DNA of 64,000 nt from Amycolatopsis sp. CA-126428 (GTDB lineage Bacteria; Actinomycetota; Actinomycetes; Mycobacteriales; Pseudonocardiaceae): the NCBI RefSeq assembly GCF_002904335.1, contig NZ_PPHF01000139.1, positions 57,886 to 121,885 on the forward strand, read 5' to 3'. Each line of letters begins with the position of its first letter. Position 1 is the first letter of the stretch. This document shows positions 8,081 to 17,447 of the stretch, piece after piece. Below the pieces are notes generated by a model. It made no database searches. It was not told where the DNA came from and was given only the letters and a program-made list of their open reading frames with translations. The position numbers and the translations under genes are program-made.

Positions 8081-11000
8081 TCACTCCTCGTCCCGGGCGG
8101 CCCGCGCCGCCACCCACTCGGCCACCACGTCCGCCAGGACCGGCAGCGGCAGGGTTCCGCTGCCCAGCACCGTGTCGTGGAACTCGCGGATGTCGAACGC
8201 CTCGCCCAGCACCTGCTCGGCCTCGGCGCGCAGCCGCTGGATCTCCAGGCGGCCCACCATGTAGCCGAGCGCCTGGCCCGGCAGGCCCGCGTACCGGTCG
8301 ATCTCCGCCTCGATCTCGATCCGGGCCATCGGCGTGTGCTCGACCAGGTAGTCGACCGCCTGCTGCCGGCTCCAGCCCAGCGCGTGCAGGCCGGTGTCCA
8401 CCACCAGCCGCGCCGCGCGCATCGAATCCTGCGTCAGCAGGCCGAGCCTCGCCGTGTTGTCCGAGTACAGCCCCATCTCGTCCGCGAGCCGCTCGGCGTA
8501 CAGCCCCCAGCCCTCCGCGTACGCGTTGAACATGCCGATGCGGCGCAGCATCGGCACGCCGGTGAGCTGCTGGGCGAGCGTCAGCTGGAAGTGGTGGCCC
8601 GGCACGGCTTCGTGGAAGGCGACGGACTCGCTCAGCGTCCGCTGCCGCTGGTCCGCCTCGCGCGTGTTGGCGTAGTACGTGCCCGGCCGCGAACCGTCGA
8701 GCGACGGCTCGATGTAGTAGGCGATCGAGCCGCTTTCGGCCTCCGCGTCGGGCACCGGCGCGACCTGGCACCGCTGCTCCGGTATCCGCGAGAACCACCG
8801 GGGCGCCGCGGCTTCCGCCCGCTTGATCGTCGCGCGGGCGGACTCCAGCAGTTCGTCGCCGTCCCGCCAGCGCAGCGCCGGGTCCGTGCGGATCCGCTCG
8901 AAGATCTCCGCGAGCTCGGTGGTGCCGAACAGCTCGGCGCCCAGCTCGCGGTACTCCTCCGCCAGCCGCTCGATGATCGCCAGGCCGGTTTCGTGCAGCT
9001 CCTGCGGTGTGCGCTCGGTCGTCGTCTCGGCCCGGATCAGCGCCGCGTAGCGCTCCGGCCCGCCCGGCAGGTCGCCGATCCCCGGCGACGTCTCCGGCCG
9101 GGCCACCGGGACCACCTCGTCGGCCAGGAAGTCCCGGTACCGCCGGTAGGCGGGCCACACGACTTCGGCCAGCAACCGGTCGCGCTCGGCTTCCCGGCCG
9201 CGGACCGGCACCTTCAACGGGTCGTTCTCCGGGGCGGCGAGGTACCGCTCGACGTAGCCGACGCCGATGCGCGCCAGGAACGCCGGCGGCGTCAGGCCCT
9301 CGGCGAGCGCCGCCCGCTGCCGCTCGATCACCTGGTCCAGGTAGGTGCCGACGGCGGCGAGCCGGCTCAGGTAGCCGCGCACCTTGACGTCGTCGTCGAG
9401 GATCGTCTGCGGTAGCTCGGTGAGCAGGCTGAGGGCCGGTGCGTCCAGCCCGTCGCTCACCGCGATGTCGGCCCGGCCGGAGTCGAGCAGGTCGACCTGG
9501 GTGCGGGCCTGCCAGATCACGACGTCCCGGGTGACGCGGTCGGCCGAGGTCAGCCCGGCCGGGTCGATCGCCTCGGCACGCGCGATGACGCCGGTGAGCC
9601 CGGCGCGGAACCGGGCGGCCGCTTCGGCGGTCTGGTCGGCGAGCTTGTCGTGCGTCCCCGGCAGGCCGTGCACCGACGGGAGCAGCGGCTGCGCCTCGAA
9701 CATCAGCTCCAGGCACTCGTCGGCGAGCTTGCCGGGCGTGTCACGGCGCTGCGCCACCCACTCGGCGACCACGCCGGACAGCACCGGCAGCGGCAGGGTC
9801 CCGCTGCCCAGCACGACGTCGTGGAACTCGCGGATGTCGAACGCCTCCCCCAGTGCCTGCTCGGCTTCGGCGCGCAGCCGCTGGATCTCCAGCCGCCCCA
9901 CCATGTAGCCCAGCGCCTGGCCGGGATCGGCGGCGTACCGGTCGATCTCCGCCTCGATCTCCAGCCGGGCCATCGGGGTGTGCTCGGCGAGGTAGTCGAC
10001 GGCCTGCTGCCGGCTCCACCCGAGCGCGTGCAGGCCCGTGTCGACGACCAGCCGGCCCGCCCGCATCGAATCCTGGGTCAGCATGCCCAGCCGCGACACG
10101 TCGTCGGAGTACAGGCCCATCTCGTCGGCCAGCCGCTCGGCGTAGAGCCCCCAGCCCTCGCCGTAGGCGTTGACGTGCACGATCCGGCGCAGCAGCGGCA
10201 GGCCGGTGAGGCCCTGGGCGAGGCACTGCTGGAAGTGGTGCCCCGGCACGGCTTCGTGGAACGCGATCGCCTCGCTGGTGAACCGCGGCCGCTTCTCCGC
10301 TTCGTGCGTGTTCGCGTAGTAGACGCCCGGGCGCGTGCCGTCGAGCGACGGCCGCAGGTAGTACGCGATCGTGCCGCTGGTGGCCTCGGCCGCCGGGACC
10401 GGCGCGACCTGGCACCGCTGCTCCGGCACCCGCGAAAACCACTGCCCGGCCACGGCTTCCGCCCGCGTGATGGCGGCCCGGGCCCCGGCCAGCAGCTCTT
10501 CGCCGTCCCGCCAGCGCAGCGCCGGATCGGTCCGGATCCGGTCGAAGATCTCCCCGAGATCGGTGGTGCCGAACAGCTTCCCGCCCAGCTCGCGGTACTC
10601 GGCGGTGAGCTTCTCGATCAGCGCCAGCCCGGTTTCGTGCAGCTCCTGCGCCGTGCGCTCGGTGGTCGTCTCGACGCGGATCAGCGCCGCGTACCGCTCC
10701 GGCCCGCCCGGCAGGGCACCGATGCCCGGCGACGTCTCCGGCCGGGCCACCGGCGCGACCTCGTCGGCCAGGAACGCGCGATAACGCGCGTACGCGGGCC
10801 GGACCACCTCGGCGAGCAGGCGATCGCGCTCGGCCTCGAAGCCGTCGAGCGCATACGGCGGTGTCACCCGCAGCGGGTCGCTCTCCGGCGCGGCGAGGTA
10901 GCGGTCGACGTACTCGATGCCGATGCGCACCAGGAAGCCCGGCGGCACCAGCCCTGCGCCCACCGCCGCGCGCTGCCGGTCGATCAGCGCGTCGAGGTGG

Positions 11001-14000
11001 CCGCCCAGGCCCGCGAGCCGGCTCAGGTAGCCGCGGACCTTCGGCTCGTCGTCCAGGACCGTCTGCGGCAGGTAGAGCAGCAGCTGCAGCGCAGGTGCGC
11101 CGAGCCCGTCGCTGACCGAGATGTCGGCGCGGCCGGAATCCATTTCGTCGATGGCCGCTTTCGCCTGGGACAGCACGACTTCCGAGGTGACGCGCTCGTC
11201 GGCGGGCAATCCGGTGGTGTCGAGGGCCTCGGCGCGCGCGGCGATCGCCGCGTACCCGGCTCGGAGCCGGGCCTGGGCTTCGGCACCCGGATCGGGCAGC
11301 TTGCCGTGGTCGCCGGGCAGGCCGAACACCGACGGGTACAGCGGCTGCCGTTCGAAGTGCAGCGCGACCAGCTCGTCGGCGAGCCGGCCGGGTGTGTCGA
11401 GCCGGCCGGCCACCCAGTCCTCGACCACCTTGGCCAGCGCGGACAGCGGCAGCATGCCGTGACCGAGCACGACCTCGTGGAACCCGCGGATGTCGAAGCG
11501 CTCGCCCAGCGCCTGCTCGGCTTCGGCGCGCAGCCGCTGGATTTCCAGCCGCCCCACCATGTAGCCCAGCGCCTGGGCGGGCCAGCCGATGTACCGGTCG
11601 ATCTCCGCTTCGATCTCCAGCGGCGCCATCGGCGTGTGGTCGGTCAGGAAGTCGATCGCCTGCTGCCGGCTCCAGCCCAGCGCGTGCAGCCCGGTGTCGA
11701 CGACCAGCCGGCCCGCCCGCATCGAGTCCTGCGTGAGCATGCCGAACCGCGAGACGTCGTCGGAGTACAGGCCCATCTCGTCGGCGAGCCGCTCGGCGTA
11801 CAGGCCCCAGCCCTCGGCGTAGGCGTTGAACATGCCGATCCGCCGCAGCAGCGGCAGGTCCCGCAGCTCCTGGGCCAGGCTGAGCTGGAAGTGGTGCCCC
11901 GGCACGGCTTCGTGGAACGCGATCGCCTCGCTGGTGAAGCGCGGGCGCTTCGCCGCCTCGTGGGTGTTCGCGTAGTACGTGCCCGGCCGTGAACCGTCGA
12001 GCGAGGGCTGGAGGTAGTACGCGATCGTGCCGCTCGCCGCGTCGGCCTCCGGCACCGGCGCGACCTCGCACTTCTCCGCCGGGATGCGGGAAAACCACAG
12101 CGGCGCCACGGCTTCGGCCCGCGCGATGGCGTCCCGGGCCGCGGACAGCAGCTCCTCGCCGTCGCGCCAGCGCAGGGCCGGATCGGTGCGCAGGCGCTCG
12201 AAGATCTCGCCGAGCTCGGTGGTGCCGAACACCTTCGCGCCGAGCTCGCGGTACTCGCCGGCGAGCTTCTCGATCAGCGCCAGCCCGGTTTCGTGCAGCT
12301 CCTGCGCCGTGCGCTCGGTGGTCGTCTCCGCGCGGATCAGCGCGGCGTACCGCTCGGCCCCGCCCGGCACGTGGGAGATCCCCGGTGCGGTGTCGGGGCG
12401 CCCGGCGGGCTCGACCTCCGTGCGCAGGAAGTCCCGGTACCGCGCGTACGCCGGGCGGACCACCTCGGCGAGCAGCCTGTCCCGCTCGGCCTCGAAGCCC
12501 TCGACGGCCGCCGTCGTGCCCAGCTTCAGCGGATCGGTGTCCGGCGCGGAGAGGTAGCGGTCGACGTACTCGACGCCGACGCGGGCCAGGTACGCCGGCG
12601 GCACCAGCCCTTCGGCCAGGCTCTCGCGCAGCCGCTCGGTCAGATCGGCGAGGAACGGCTCGATCGCGCCGAGCCGGGTCAGGTAGCCGCGGGCCTTCTT
12701 CTCGTCGTCCAGCTTGTAGTACGGCAGGGCCATCAGCAGCCCGAGCGCGGGCGAAGTGAGCCCGTCGCTGACCGCGATGTCGGCGGCCCGTGCGCCGAGC
12801 CGGTCGGCCTCGACTTCGGCCGAGGCGATCACGACCTCGCGCGTCACCGCTTCTTCCGGCGTCAGGCCGCCGGTGGGGAGCGCCCGCGCGCGGGCGGCGA
12901 GATCCGTGTAGGCCGCCCGGAACCGTTCCTGGGCTTCCCGCGTCTGGTCGGCGAGCCGATCGTGGTCGCCGGGCAGGCCGAGGATCGACGGGTTCAGCGG
13001 CTCCTGCTCGAAGGACAGCTCGACGAGCTCGCTCGCCAGGCCGTCGACGGTGTCGCCGTGCCCGGCCACCCACTCGTCGACGACGGTGGCGAGCACCGAG
13101 AGCGGCAGCGGGCCGCCGGCCAGCACGAGGTCGTGGAACGCGCGGACGTCGAACCGCGAACCGAGCCGCTGCCCGGCGCGGGCCCGGGCGCGCTGGATCT
13201 CCAGCCGCCCCACCAGGTACCCGAGCGCCTGGCCCGGCCACGCGATGTACCGGTCGACCTCGGACTCGACCTCGGCGCGCGACTCCGGCGTGTACTCCAG
13301 CAGGTAGTCGATCGCCTGCTGCCGGCTCCACCCCAGCGCGTGCAGCCCGGTGTCGACCACCAGCCGGCCCGCCCGCAGCGAGTCGCCCGCCAGCATGCCG
13401 AGGCGGGCGATGTCGTCGGAGTAGAGCCCCATTTCGTCGGCGAGGCGCTCGCTGTAGAGGCCCCAGCCCTCGATGTAGGCGTTGAACATGCCGATGCGGC
13501 GCAGCAGCGGCAGCTCGGTGCGCCCCTGCGCGAGGCTGATCTGGAAGTGGTGGCCCGGCACGGCTTCGTGGAACGCGGTCGTTTCGGCCATGTGCCGGAA
13601 CCGTTCGGTGGCTTCGTGGGTGTTCGCGAAGTAGATCCCCGGCCGCGAGCCGTCGGCGGCCGGGCGCAGGTAGTACGCCGCGGGCGCGCCGGGCGCGACC
13701 TCCGCCGGCACGGCTTCGACCGTGCACTGCTGCTCCGGGAGCCGGCCGAACCACTTCGGGGCCTCCGCGGCCGCGCGGGCGACGGCGGTGCGGGCGGTCT
13801 CCAGCAGCTCGTCCGCGCCGCGCCAGCGCAGCGCCGGGTCGGTGCGCAGGCGCGCGAAGATCTCGGCGAGGTCGTCGGTGCCGTACACCTTCAGCCCCAG
13901 CTCGCGGTACTCGGCGGCGAGCGCCTCGATGGTGTCGAGGCCGATCCGGTGCAGCTCTTCCGGGGTGAGCTCGGTGGTCGTGTGCATCCGGGCCAAGCGG

Positions 14001-14710
14001 GTGTAGGTCTCGTCCCCGCCCGGCAGCCACGACAGGCCGGGCCGGTCCGCGGGCCGCCCGTGCGGCTTGACCTCGGTGATCAGGAACTCGCGGTACCCGG
14101 CGAAGGCCGGGCGGACGACGTCGGCGAGCAGCTCCTCCCGGCGCCGCTCGAACTCCTCGTCCGGGGCGGGCTGGCGGCGCAGCGGGTCGGCGTCGGGATC
14201 GGCGAGGTAGCGGTCGAGGTGCGCGATCGCCGCGTCGACCAGGTGGGCCACCGGGAGCAGGCCGTCGGCGATGCCGTCCGCGTGCCGCCGCGCGGCCTGG
14301 CGCAGGTACTCCGGGATCGCGGCCAGCCGGCCGAGCTGGGCCTCCGCGGCCTCGCCCGGCGTCACCGTCGTCATCGGCAACGCCATGAGCAGGCCGGCCG
14401 CGATCCCGACGGAGAGGTCGGTGACGGTGAACTCGGTCATCCGGCTGTCGATCGCCGCGATGCGGTTCTCGGCCGTGGTGATCAGGACTTCGCGGGTGAC
14501 GCGGTCCTCGGCCGGCAGGCCCTCGGTCTCGAGCGCGCGGGCCCGGCCGAGGAACTCCGCGAGCCGGGCCCGGAACGCCCGCTCGGCCTCGGCGGACAGG
14601 TCCGCCAAGCCGGGCGCCGCCGGCCGCAGGCCCAGCAGCGCCGGCGTCAGCGGATCGGCGGCGAACAGCGCTTCGACGAACTCGTCGGCGAGTTCGGTGA
14701 CCGCGGTCAT
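8081..14710 (-). CDS. Giant protein of four tandem DUF885 modules
   Basis: About 2209 residues from ATG 14710 (GTG 14743 would add 11). It consists of four full-length DUF885 modules, near residues 1-550, 553-1100, 1104-1652 and 1655-2209. Each contains the family's HEAVPGHHFQ motif, coded at 13543-13572, 11888-11917, 10232-10261 and 8588-8617, a spacing of 548-552 residues. Each also has a GLYAERLADEMGLYSD-like block, GWSRQQAIDY and GYMVGRLEIQR. DUF885 proteins are usually single modules of about 550 residues and are predicted metallohydrolases/peptidases related to gluzincins. The modules are diverged, so this is not an assembly duplication. No signal peptide or membrane helix is visible. 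It precedes fahA with overlapping ends. Substrate unknown. Confidence 0.9.
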   Translation of the reverse strand: MTAVTELADEFVEALFAADPLTPALLGLRPAAPGLADLSAEAERAFRARLAEFLGRARALETEGLPAEDRVTREVLITTAENRIAAIDSRMTEFTVTDLSVGIAAGLLMALPMTTVTPGEAAEAQLGRLAAIPEYLRQAARRHADGIADGLLPVAHLVDAAIAHLDRYLADPDADPLRRQPAPDEEFERRREELLADVVRPAFAGYREFLITEVKPHGRPADRPGLSWLPGGDETYTRLARMHTTTELTPEELHRIGLDTIEALAAEYRELGLKVYGTDDLAEIFARLRTDPALRWRGADELLETARTAVARAAAEAPKWFGRLPEQQCTVEAVPAEVAPGAPAAYYLRPAADGSRPGIYFANTHEATERFRHMAETTAFHEAVPGHHFQISLAQGRTELPLLRRIGMFNAYIEGWGLYSERLADEMGLYSDDIARLGMLAGDSLRAGRLVVDTGLHALGWSRQQAIDYLLEYTPESRAEVESEVDRYIAWPGQALGYLVGRLEIQRARARAGQRLGSRFDVRAFHDLVLAGGPLPLSVLATVVDEWVAGHGDTVDGLASELVELSFEQEPLNPSILGLPGDHDRLADQTREAQERFRAAYTDLAARARALPTGGLTPEEAVTREVVIASAEVEADRLGARAADIAVSDGLTSPALGLLMALPYYKLDDEKKARGYLTRLGAIEPFLADLTERLRESLAEGLVPPAYLARVGVEYVDRYLSAPDTDPLKLGTTAAVEGFEAERDRLLAEVVRPAYARYRDFLRTEVEPAGRPDTAPGISHVPGGAERYAALIRAETTTERTAQELHETGLALIEKLAGEYRELGAKVFGTTELGEIFERLRTDPALRWRDGEELLSAARDAIARAEAVAPLWFSRIPAEKCEVAPVPEADAASGTIAYYLQPSLDGSRPGTYYANTHEAAKRPRFTSEAIAFHEAVPGHHFQLSLAQELRDLPLLRRIGMFNAYAEGWGLYAERLADEMGLYSDDVSRFGMLTQDSMRAGRLVVDTGLHALGWSRQQAIDFLTDHTPMAPLEIEAEIDRYIGWPAQALGYMVGRLEIQRLRAEAEQALGERFDIRGFHEVVLGHGMLPLSALAKVVEDWVAGRLDTPGRLADELVALHFERQPLYPSVFGLPGDHGKLPDPGAEAQARLRAGYAAIAARAEALDTTGLPADERVTSEVVLSQAKAAIDEMDSGRADISVSDGLGAPALQLLLYLPQTVLDDEPKVRGYLSRLAGLGGHLDALIDRQRAAVGAGLVPPGFLVRIGIEYVDRYLAAPESDPLRVTPPYALDGFEAERDRLLAEVVRPAYARYRAFLADEVAPVARPETSPGIGALPGGPERYAALIRVETTTERTAQELHETGLALIEKLTAEYRELGGKLFGTTDLGEIFDRIRTDPALRWRDGEELLAGARAAITRAEAVAGQWFSRVPEQRCQVAPVPAAEATSGTIAYYLRPSLDGTRPGVYYANTHEAEKRPRFTSEAIAFHEAVPGHHFQQCLAQGLTGLPLLRRIVHVNAYGEGWGLYAERLADEMGLYSDDVSRLGMLTQDSMRAGRLVVDTGLHALGWSRQQAVDYLAEHTPMARLEIEAEIDRYAADPGQALGYMVGRLEIQRLRAEAEQALGEAFDIREFHDVVLGSGTLPLPVLSGVVAEWVAQRRDTPGKLADECLELMFEAQPLLPSVHGLPGTHDKLADQTAEAAARFRAGLTGVIARAEAIDPAGLTSADRVTRDVVIWQARTQVDLLDSGRADIAVSDGLDAPALSLLTELPQTILDDDVKVRGYLSRLAAVGTYLDQVIERQRAALAEGLTPPAFLARIGVGYVERYLAAPENDPLKVPVRGREAERDRLLAEVVWPAYRRYRDFLADEVVPVARPETSPGIGDLPGGPERYAALIRAETTTERTPQELHETGLAIIERLAEEYRELGAELFGTTELAEIFERIRTDPALRWRDGDELLESARATIKRAEAAAPRWFSRIPEQRCQVAPVPDAEAESGSIAYYIEPSLDGSRPGTYYANTREADQRQRTLSESVAFHEAVPGHHFQLTLAQQLTGVPMLRRIGMFNAYAEGWGLYAERLADEMGLYSDNTARLGLLTQDSMRAARLVVDTGLHALGWSRQQAVDYLVEHTPMARIEIEAEIDRYAGLPGQALGYMVGRLEIQRLRAEAEQVLGEAFDIREFHDTVLGSGTLPLPVLADVVAEWVAARAARDEE

Positions 14711-14843
14711 GGCAGGACCCCCAGCTTCGGCTGATGTGCTCACGGCCGACCCTAACGGAGATCACCGACAGAAACGGTGGACCGTTCGCCGGGGGCGGAC
14801 CGCCTCGGGCGGCGCGGACCGGCCAGGCGGTAGCGTTTCCGAT

Positions 14844-15857
14844 GTGGCCGTGACCGATCCCGTGGATGCCCGCCTGCTCGCCGCGCTCGCCGACCTCGGC
14901 AAGGCGGCGGTGCACGAGCTGGCGGCCAAGGTCGGCATGGATCCCCGCGAGGTCGCCTACCGGCTGGTCGCCCTCTCCGGCAGCGGGCTCCCCCTGCTCG
15001 TCGGCGTCGAAAGCGACCCGAACGGCCTGCGCGCGGCCATCGCCGGCGCCCCGCCGTCGTGGGCGAACCGGCCGCAGGTCCCCCCGCCTTCGCAGCCGGT
15101 GCCGCACCAGCCCGCGCCGCCGATGCCCCCGCCCGTCCAGGGGACGCCTTCGGGGCCGTACACCGTCCAGGGCGCCCCTTCCGGGCCGTACACCGTGCAA
15201 GGCGCGCCTTCGGGGCCCTACACCGTCCAGGGCACGCCGTCCGGGCCGCACCAGGTCCAGGGGACGCCGTCCGGGCGCTACCCCGGCCCGCCACCGCAGC
15301 AGCCGCCGCGCCCGCCCCGGCCGTTCACGCCGCCGCCGGTGCCGCTCGACCCGGCCGTGAGCACGTGGGGCGTGCCGCAGACGGCGTCCTGGGCCCGCGG
15401 CGACGACCCCGCCCGGCCGAGCGGGCCCGCCGCCGGCAAGCAGGGCCGGCTCGGCGAGGTGATGGAGACCCAGGGCCTGGAGGGCGAGCAGCTGTCGGTG
15501 CAGCTGCTGGAAGTCCAGGACCCGGCCGACTACCTGTTCAGCGCGGCCGGCTACCGCCTGGAAGCCGGTGAGCGTGCGGTGGTGGTGCACACGGAGATCA
15601 CCAACCGCGGGCCGATCCCGTTCGCGTCGCTGCCGGACAACTACCTCGAGCTGCTCGCCGCCGACGGCCAGGCGATCGGCAAGGCACCGGTGTCGCTGAC
15701 GTCCCGGCCGCCGCACAAGATCGGCGTCAAGCCGGGCGAAACCCTCGGCGGCCACACGGTGTACGTCCTCCCGGACACCACCCGCGTGGTTTCGGTCCGC
15801 TGGAGCCCGCGGCCGGAGCCGGACGAGCGCACGCTGACCTGGTCGATCGAGGACTAG
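14844..15857 (+). CDS. Winged-helix protein with decapeptide repeat and C-terminal beta domain
   Basis: 337 residues from GTG 14844. Residues 1-70 are an AsnC/Lrp-like helix-turn-helix (DARLLAALADLGKAAVHELAAKVGMDPREVAYRLVAL). Residues about 75-170 are Pro/Gln-rich and hold five copies of the decapeptide VQG(T/A)PSGPYT (15135-15284). Residues about 195-337 form a beta-rich domain resembling DUF4352-type ligand or telokin-like folds (VVVHTEITNRGPIPFASLPDNYLELL). No membrane segment is seen. The gene is divergent from the DUF885 gene and converges on the rluD-like gene, overlapping it in a shared CTAG at 15854-15857. It may be a DNA-binding protein with a proline-rich arm; function unknown. Confidence 0.75.
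   Translation: MAVTDPVDARLLAALADLGKAAVHELAAKVGMDPREVAYRLVALSGSGLPLLVGVESDPNGLRAAIAGAPPSWANRPQVPPPSQPVPHQPAPPMPPPVQGTPSGPYTVQGAPSGPYTVQGAPSGPYTVQGTPSGPHQVQGTPSGRYPGPPPQQPPRPPRPFTPPPVPLDPAVSTWGVPQTASWARGDDPARPSGPAAGKQGRLGEVMETQGLEGEQLSVQLLEVQDPADYLFSAAGYRLEAGERAVVVHTEITNRGPIPFASLPDNYLELLAADGQAIGKAPVSLTSRPPHKIGVKPGETLGGHTVYVLPDTTRVVSVRWSPRPEPDERTLTWSIED
15135..15284 (+). repeat. Five in-frame 30-base repeats (VQG[T/A]PSGPYT)
   Basis: Five tandem 30-base units encode VQGTPSGPYT, VQGAPSGPYT twice, VQGTPSGPHQ and VQGTPSGRYP. The copies differ by a few mostly third-position bases, so the peptide is kept while the DNA drifts. This suggests selection on the protein and possible copy-number variation between strains. 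Confidence 0.9.
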
Positions 15858-16783
15858 TAGCTCTCGTCGCGCAGCTTTTCCAGGGCCTTCGCCAGGTCGT
15901 CCGGGTACTCCGACTCGAACTCGACCCAGCGGCCGTCCGCCGGGTGGGCGAAGCCCAGGGTCTTCGCGTGCAGCCACTGCCGGCTGAGCCCGAGGTGGCG
16001 GGCCAGGACCGGGTCCGCGCCGTAGGTCAGGTCGCCGACGCAGGGGTGCCGCAGCGCCGAGAAGTGGACGCGGATCTGGTGCGTCCGCCCGGTTTCGAGC
16101 TTGATGTGCGCGAGCGACGCCGCCCGGAACGCCTCGACGACTTCGTAGTGCGTCACGCTCGGGCGGCCGCCCTGGACCACCGCGAACTTGTAGTCGTGGC
16201 GCGGGTGGCGGTCGATGGGGGCGTCGATCGTGCCGCGCATCGGGTCCGGGTGGCCCTGGACGATCGCGTGGTAGCCCTTGTCGACCGCGCGCTCCTTGAA
16301 CGCGCGCTTCAGCACGGTGTACGCGTGCTCGCTCTTGGCCACCACCATCACGCCGGTGGTGCCCGCGTCGAGCCGGTGGACCACGCCCTGGCGCTCGGCC
16401 GCGCCCGAGGTCGCGATGCGCAGGCCGGCCGCGGCGAGGCCGCCGACGACGGTCGGGCCGGTCCAGCCCGGGCTCGGGTGCACCGCGACACCGACCGGCT
16501 TCGAGATCACGACGATGTCGTCGTCGTCGTGCAGGATCTGCATGCCCGCAACCGGCTCCGCGACGACCTCCACCGGGTTCGCCGGCTCCGGCAGGGTGAT
16601 CTCCAGCAGGCCGCCGCCGGAAAGGCGGTCGGACTTGCCGGCGGGACGGCCGTCGAGCAGCACGTCCCCGGATTCGGCGAGCTCCGCGACGACCGTGCGG
16701 GACAGCCCGAGCAGCTTGGCGAGGCCGGCGTCGACCCGCATCCCGTCGAGCCCGTCGGGCACCGGGAGCATCCGCGAGCTCAC
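15854..16783 (-). CDS. rluD: RluA/RluD-family pseudouridine synthase
   Basis: 309 residues: an S4 RNA-binding domain (about 10-75, MRVDAGLAKLLGLSRTVVAELAESGDVLLDG) followed by the RluA catalytic fold with HRLDAGTTG, whose Asp is catalytic, and the LETGRTHQIRVH and GDLTYG motifs. It converts specific uridines of 23S rRNA (helix 69 in RluD) to pseudouridine. GTG 16783 is the start: GGAGGA stands 6 bases upstream and it overlaps the lspA stop as GTGA. The lspA-rluD order is the usual actinobacterial one. The exact target uridines are inferred from synteny. Confidence 0.9.
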   Translation of the reverse strand: MSSRMLPVPDGLDGMRVDAGLAKLLGLSRTVVAELAESGDVLLDGRPAGKSDRLSGGGLLEITLPEPANPVEVVAEPVAGMQILHDDDDIVVISKPVGVAVHPSPGWTGPTVVGGLAAAGLRIATSGAAERQGVVHRLDAGTTGVMVVAKSEHAYTVLKRAFKERAVDKGYHAIVQGHPDPMRGTIDAPIDRHPRHDYKFAVVQGGRPSVTHYEVVEAFRAASLAHIKLETGRTHQIRVHFSALRHPCVGDLTYGADPVLARHLGLSRQWLHAKTLGFAHPADGRWVEFESEYPDDLAKALEKLRDESY

Positions 16784-17424
16784 GCCTGCTCCTCCGCCTG
16801 CTTGATCTTCTTGTCCTTGGTCGACGTGCCGTCGTAGTCCTTGCCCAGCAGCGACAGCAGCACGATCAGGGCGCCGCCGACGCAGATCGCGGAGTCGGCG
16901 ATGTTGAAGATCGCGAAGCCCTTGCCGTTCGGGGCGAACGCCGAGATGAAGTCGACGACGTGGCCCTGCAGCCCGCCGGGCGCGCGGAAGATGCGGTCGG
17001 TCAGGTTGCCGGTGGCGCCGGCGAGCACGAGGCCGAGGCCGATCGCCCAGCCGATCGACCGCAGCCGCCGCGACAGCCAGATGATCGCGATGACGACGGC
17101 GAGCGCGACCAGGGCGAGCACCCACGTCATGCCGGTGGCCATCGAGAACGCGGCACCGGGGTTGCGGATGACCTGCAGGTAGATCAGCCCGCCGAGGACC
17201 TTGACCGGCTCCTTGCCCTCCAGGTTGGCCACGACCAGGTTCTTCGTCACCAGGTCGATCGCCCAGAACACGACGGCGACCGCGAAGACCCAGCCGACCC
17301 GCCGCTTGGGCAGCAGCGGCTTCGCCGGGACCTCCGGGTTCTCGGGCGCGTCCGCGGCGGGATCGGGCACCGCGTCGGCGGGCACGGCGGTGTCGGGTTC
17401 GGAGTGGCTGGGCTCGGTGCTCAC
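16780..17424 (-). CDS. lspA: Signal peptidase II (prolipoprotein signal peptidase)
   Basis: A 214-residue polytopic membrane protein of four helices. Catalytic aspartates sit in GATGNLTDRIF and FNIADSAI, the two signatures of this aspartyl protease. It cleaves the signal peptide of lipoproteins, such as the siderophore-binding lipoprotein encoded in this window, after lipidation. The first 45 residues are an acidic, proline-rich cytoplasmic extension, often present in actinomycete homologues. GTG start at 17424. It overlaps rluD by 4 bases. Confidence 0.93.
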   Translation of the reverse strand: MSTEPSHSEPDTAVPADAVPDPAADAPENPEVPAKPLLPKRRVGWVFAVAVVFWAIDLVTKNLVVANLEGKEPVKVLGGLIYLQVIRNPGAAFSMATGMTWVLALVALAVVIAIIWLSRRLRSIGWAIGLGLVLAGATGNLTDRIFRAPGGLQGHVVDFISAFAPNGKGFAIFNIADSAICVGGALIVLLSLLGKDYDGTSTKDKKIKQAEEQA

Positions 17425-17447
17425 CGGTCCATTGTCCACGGCGCTGG

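Noticed and set aside
9741..15977. 2078-residue minus-strand frame overlapping the DUF885 gene
   Set aside because: Out-of-frame shadow of the four-module DUF885 gene; it is periodic only because the true gene is repetitive.
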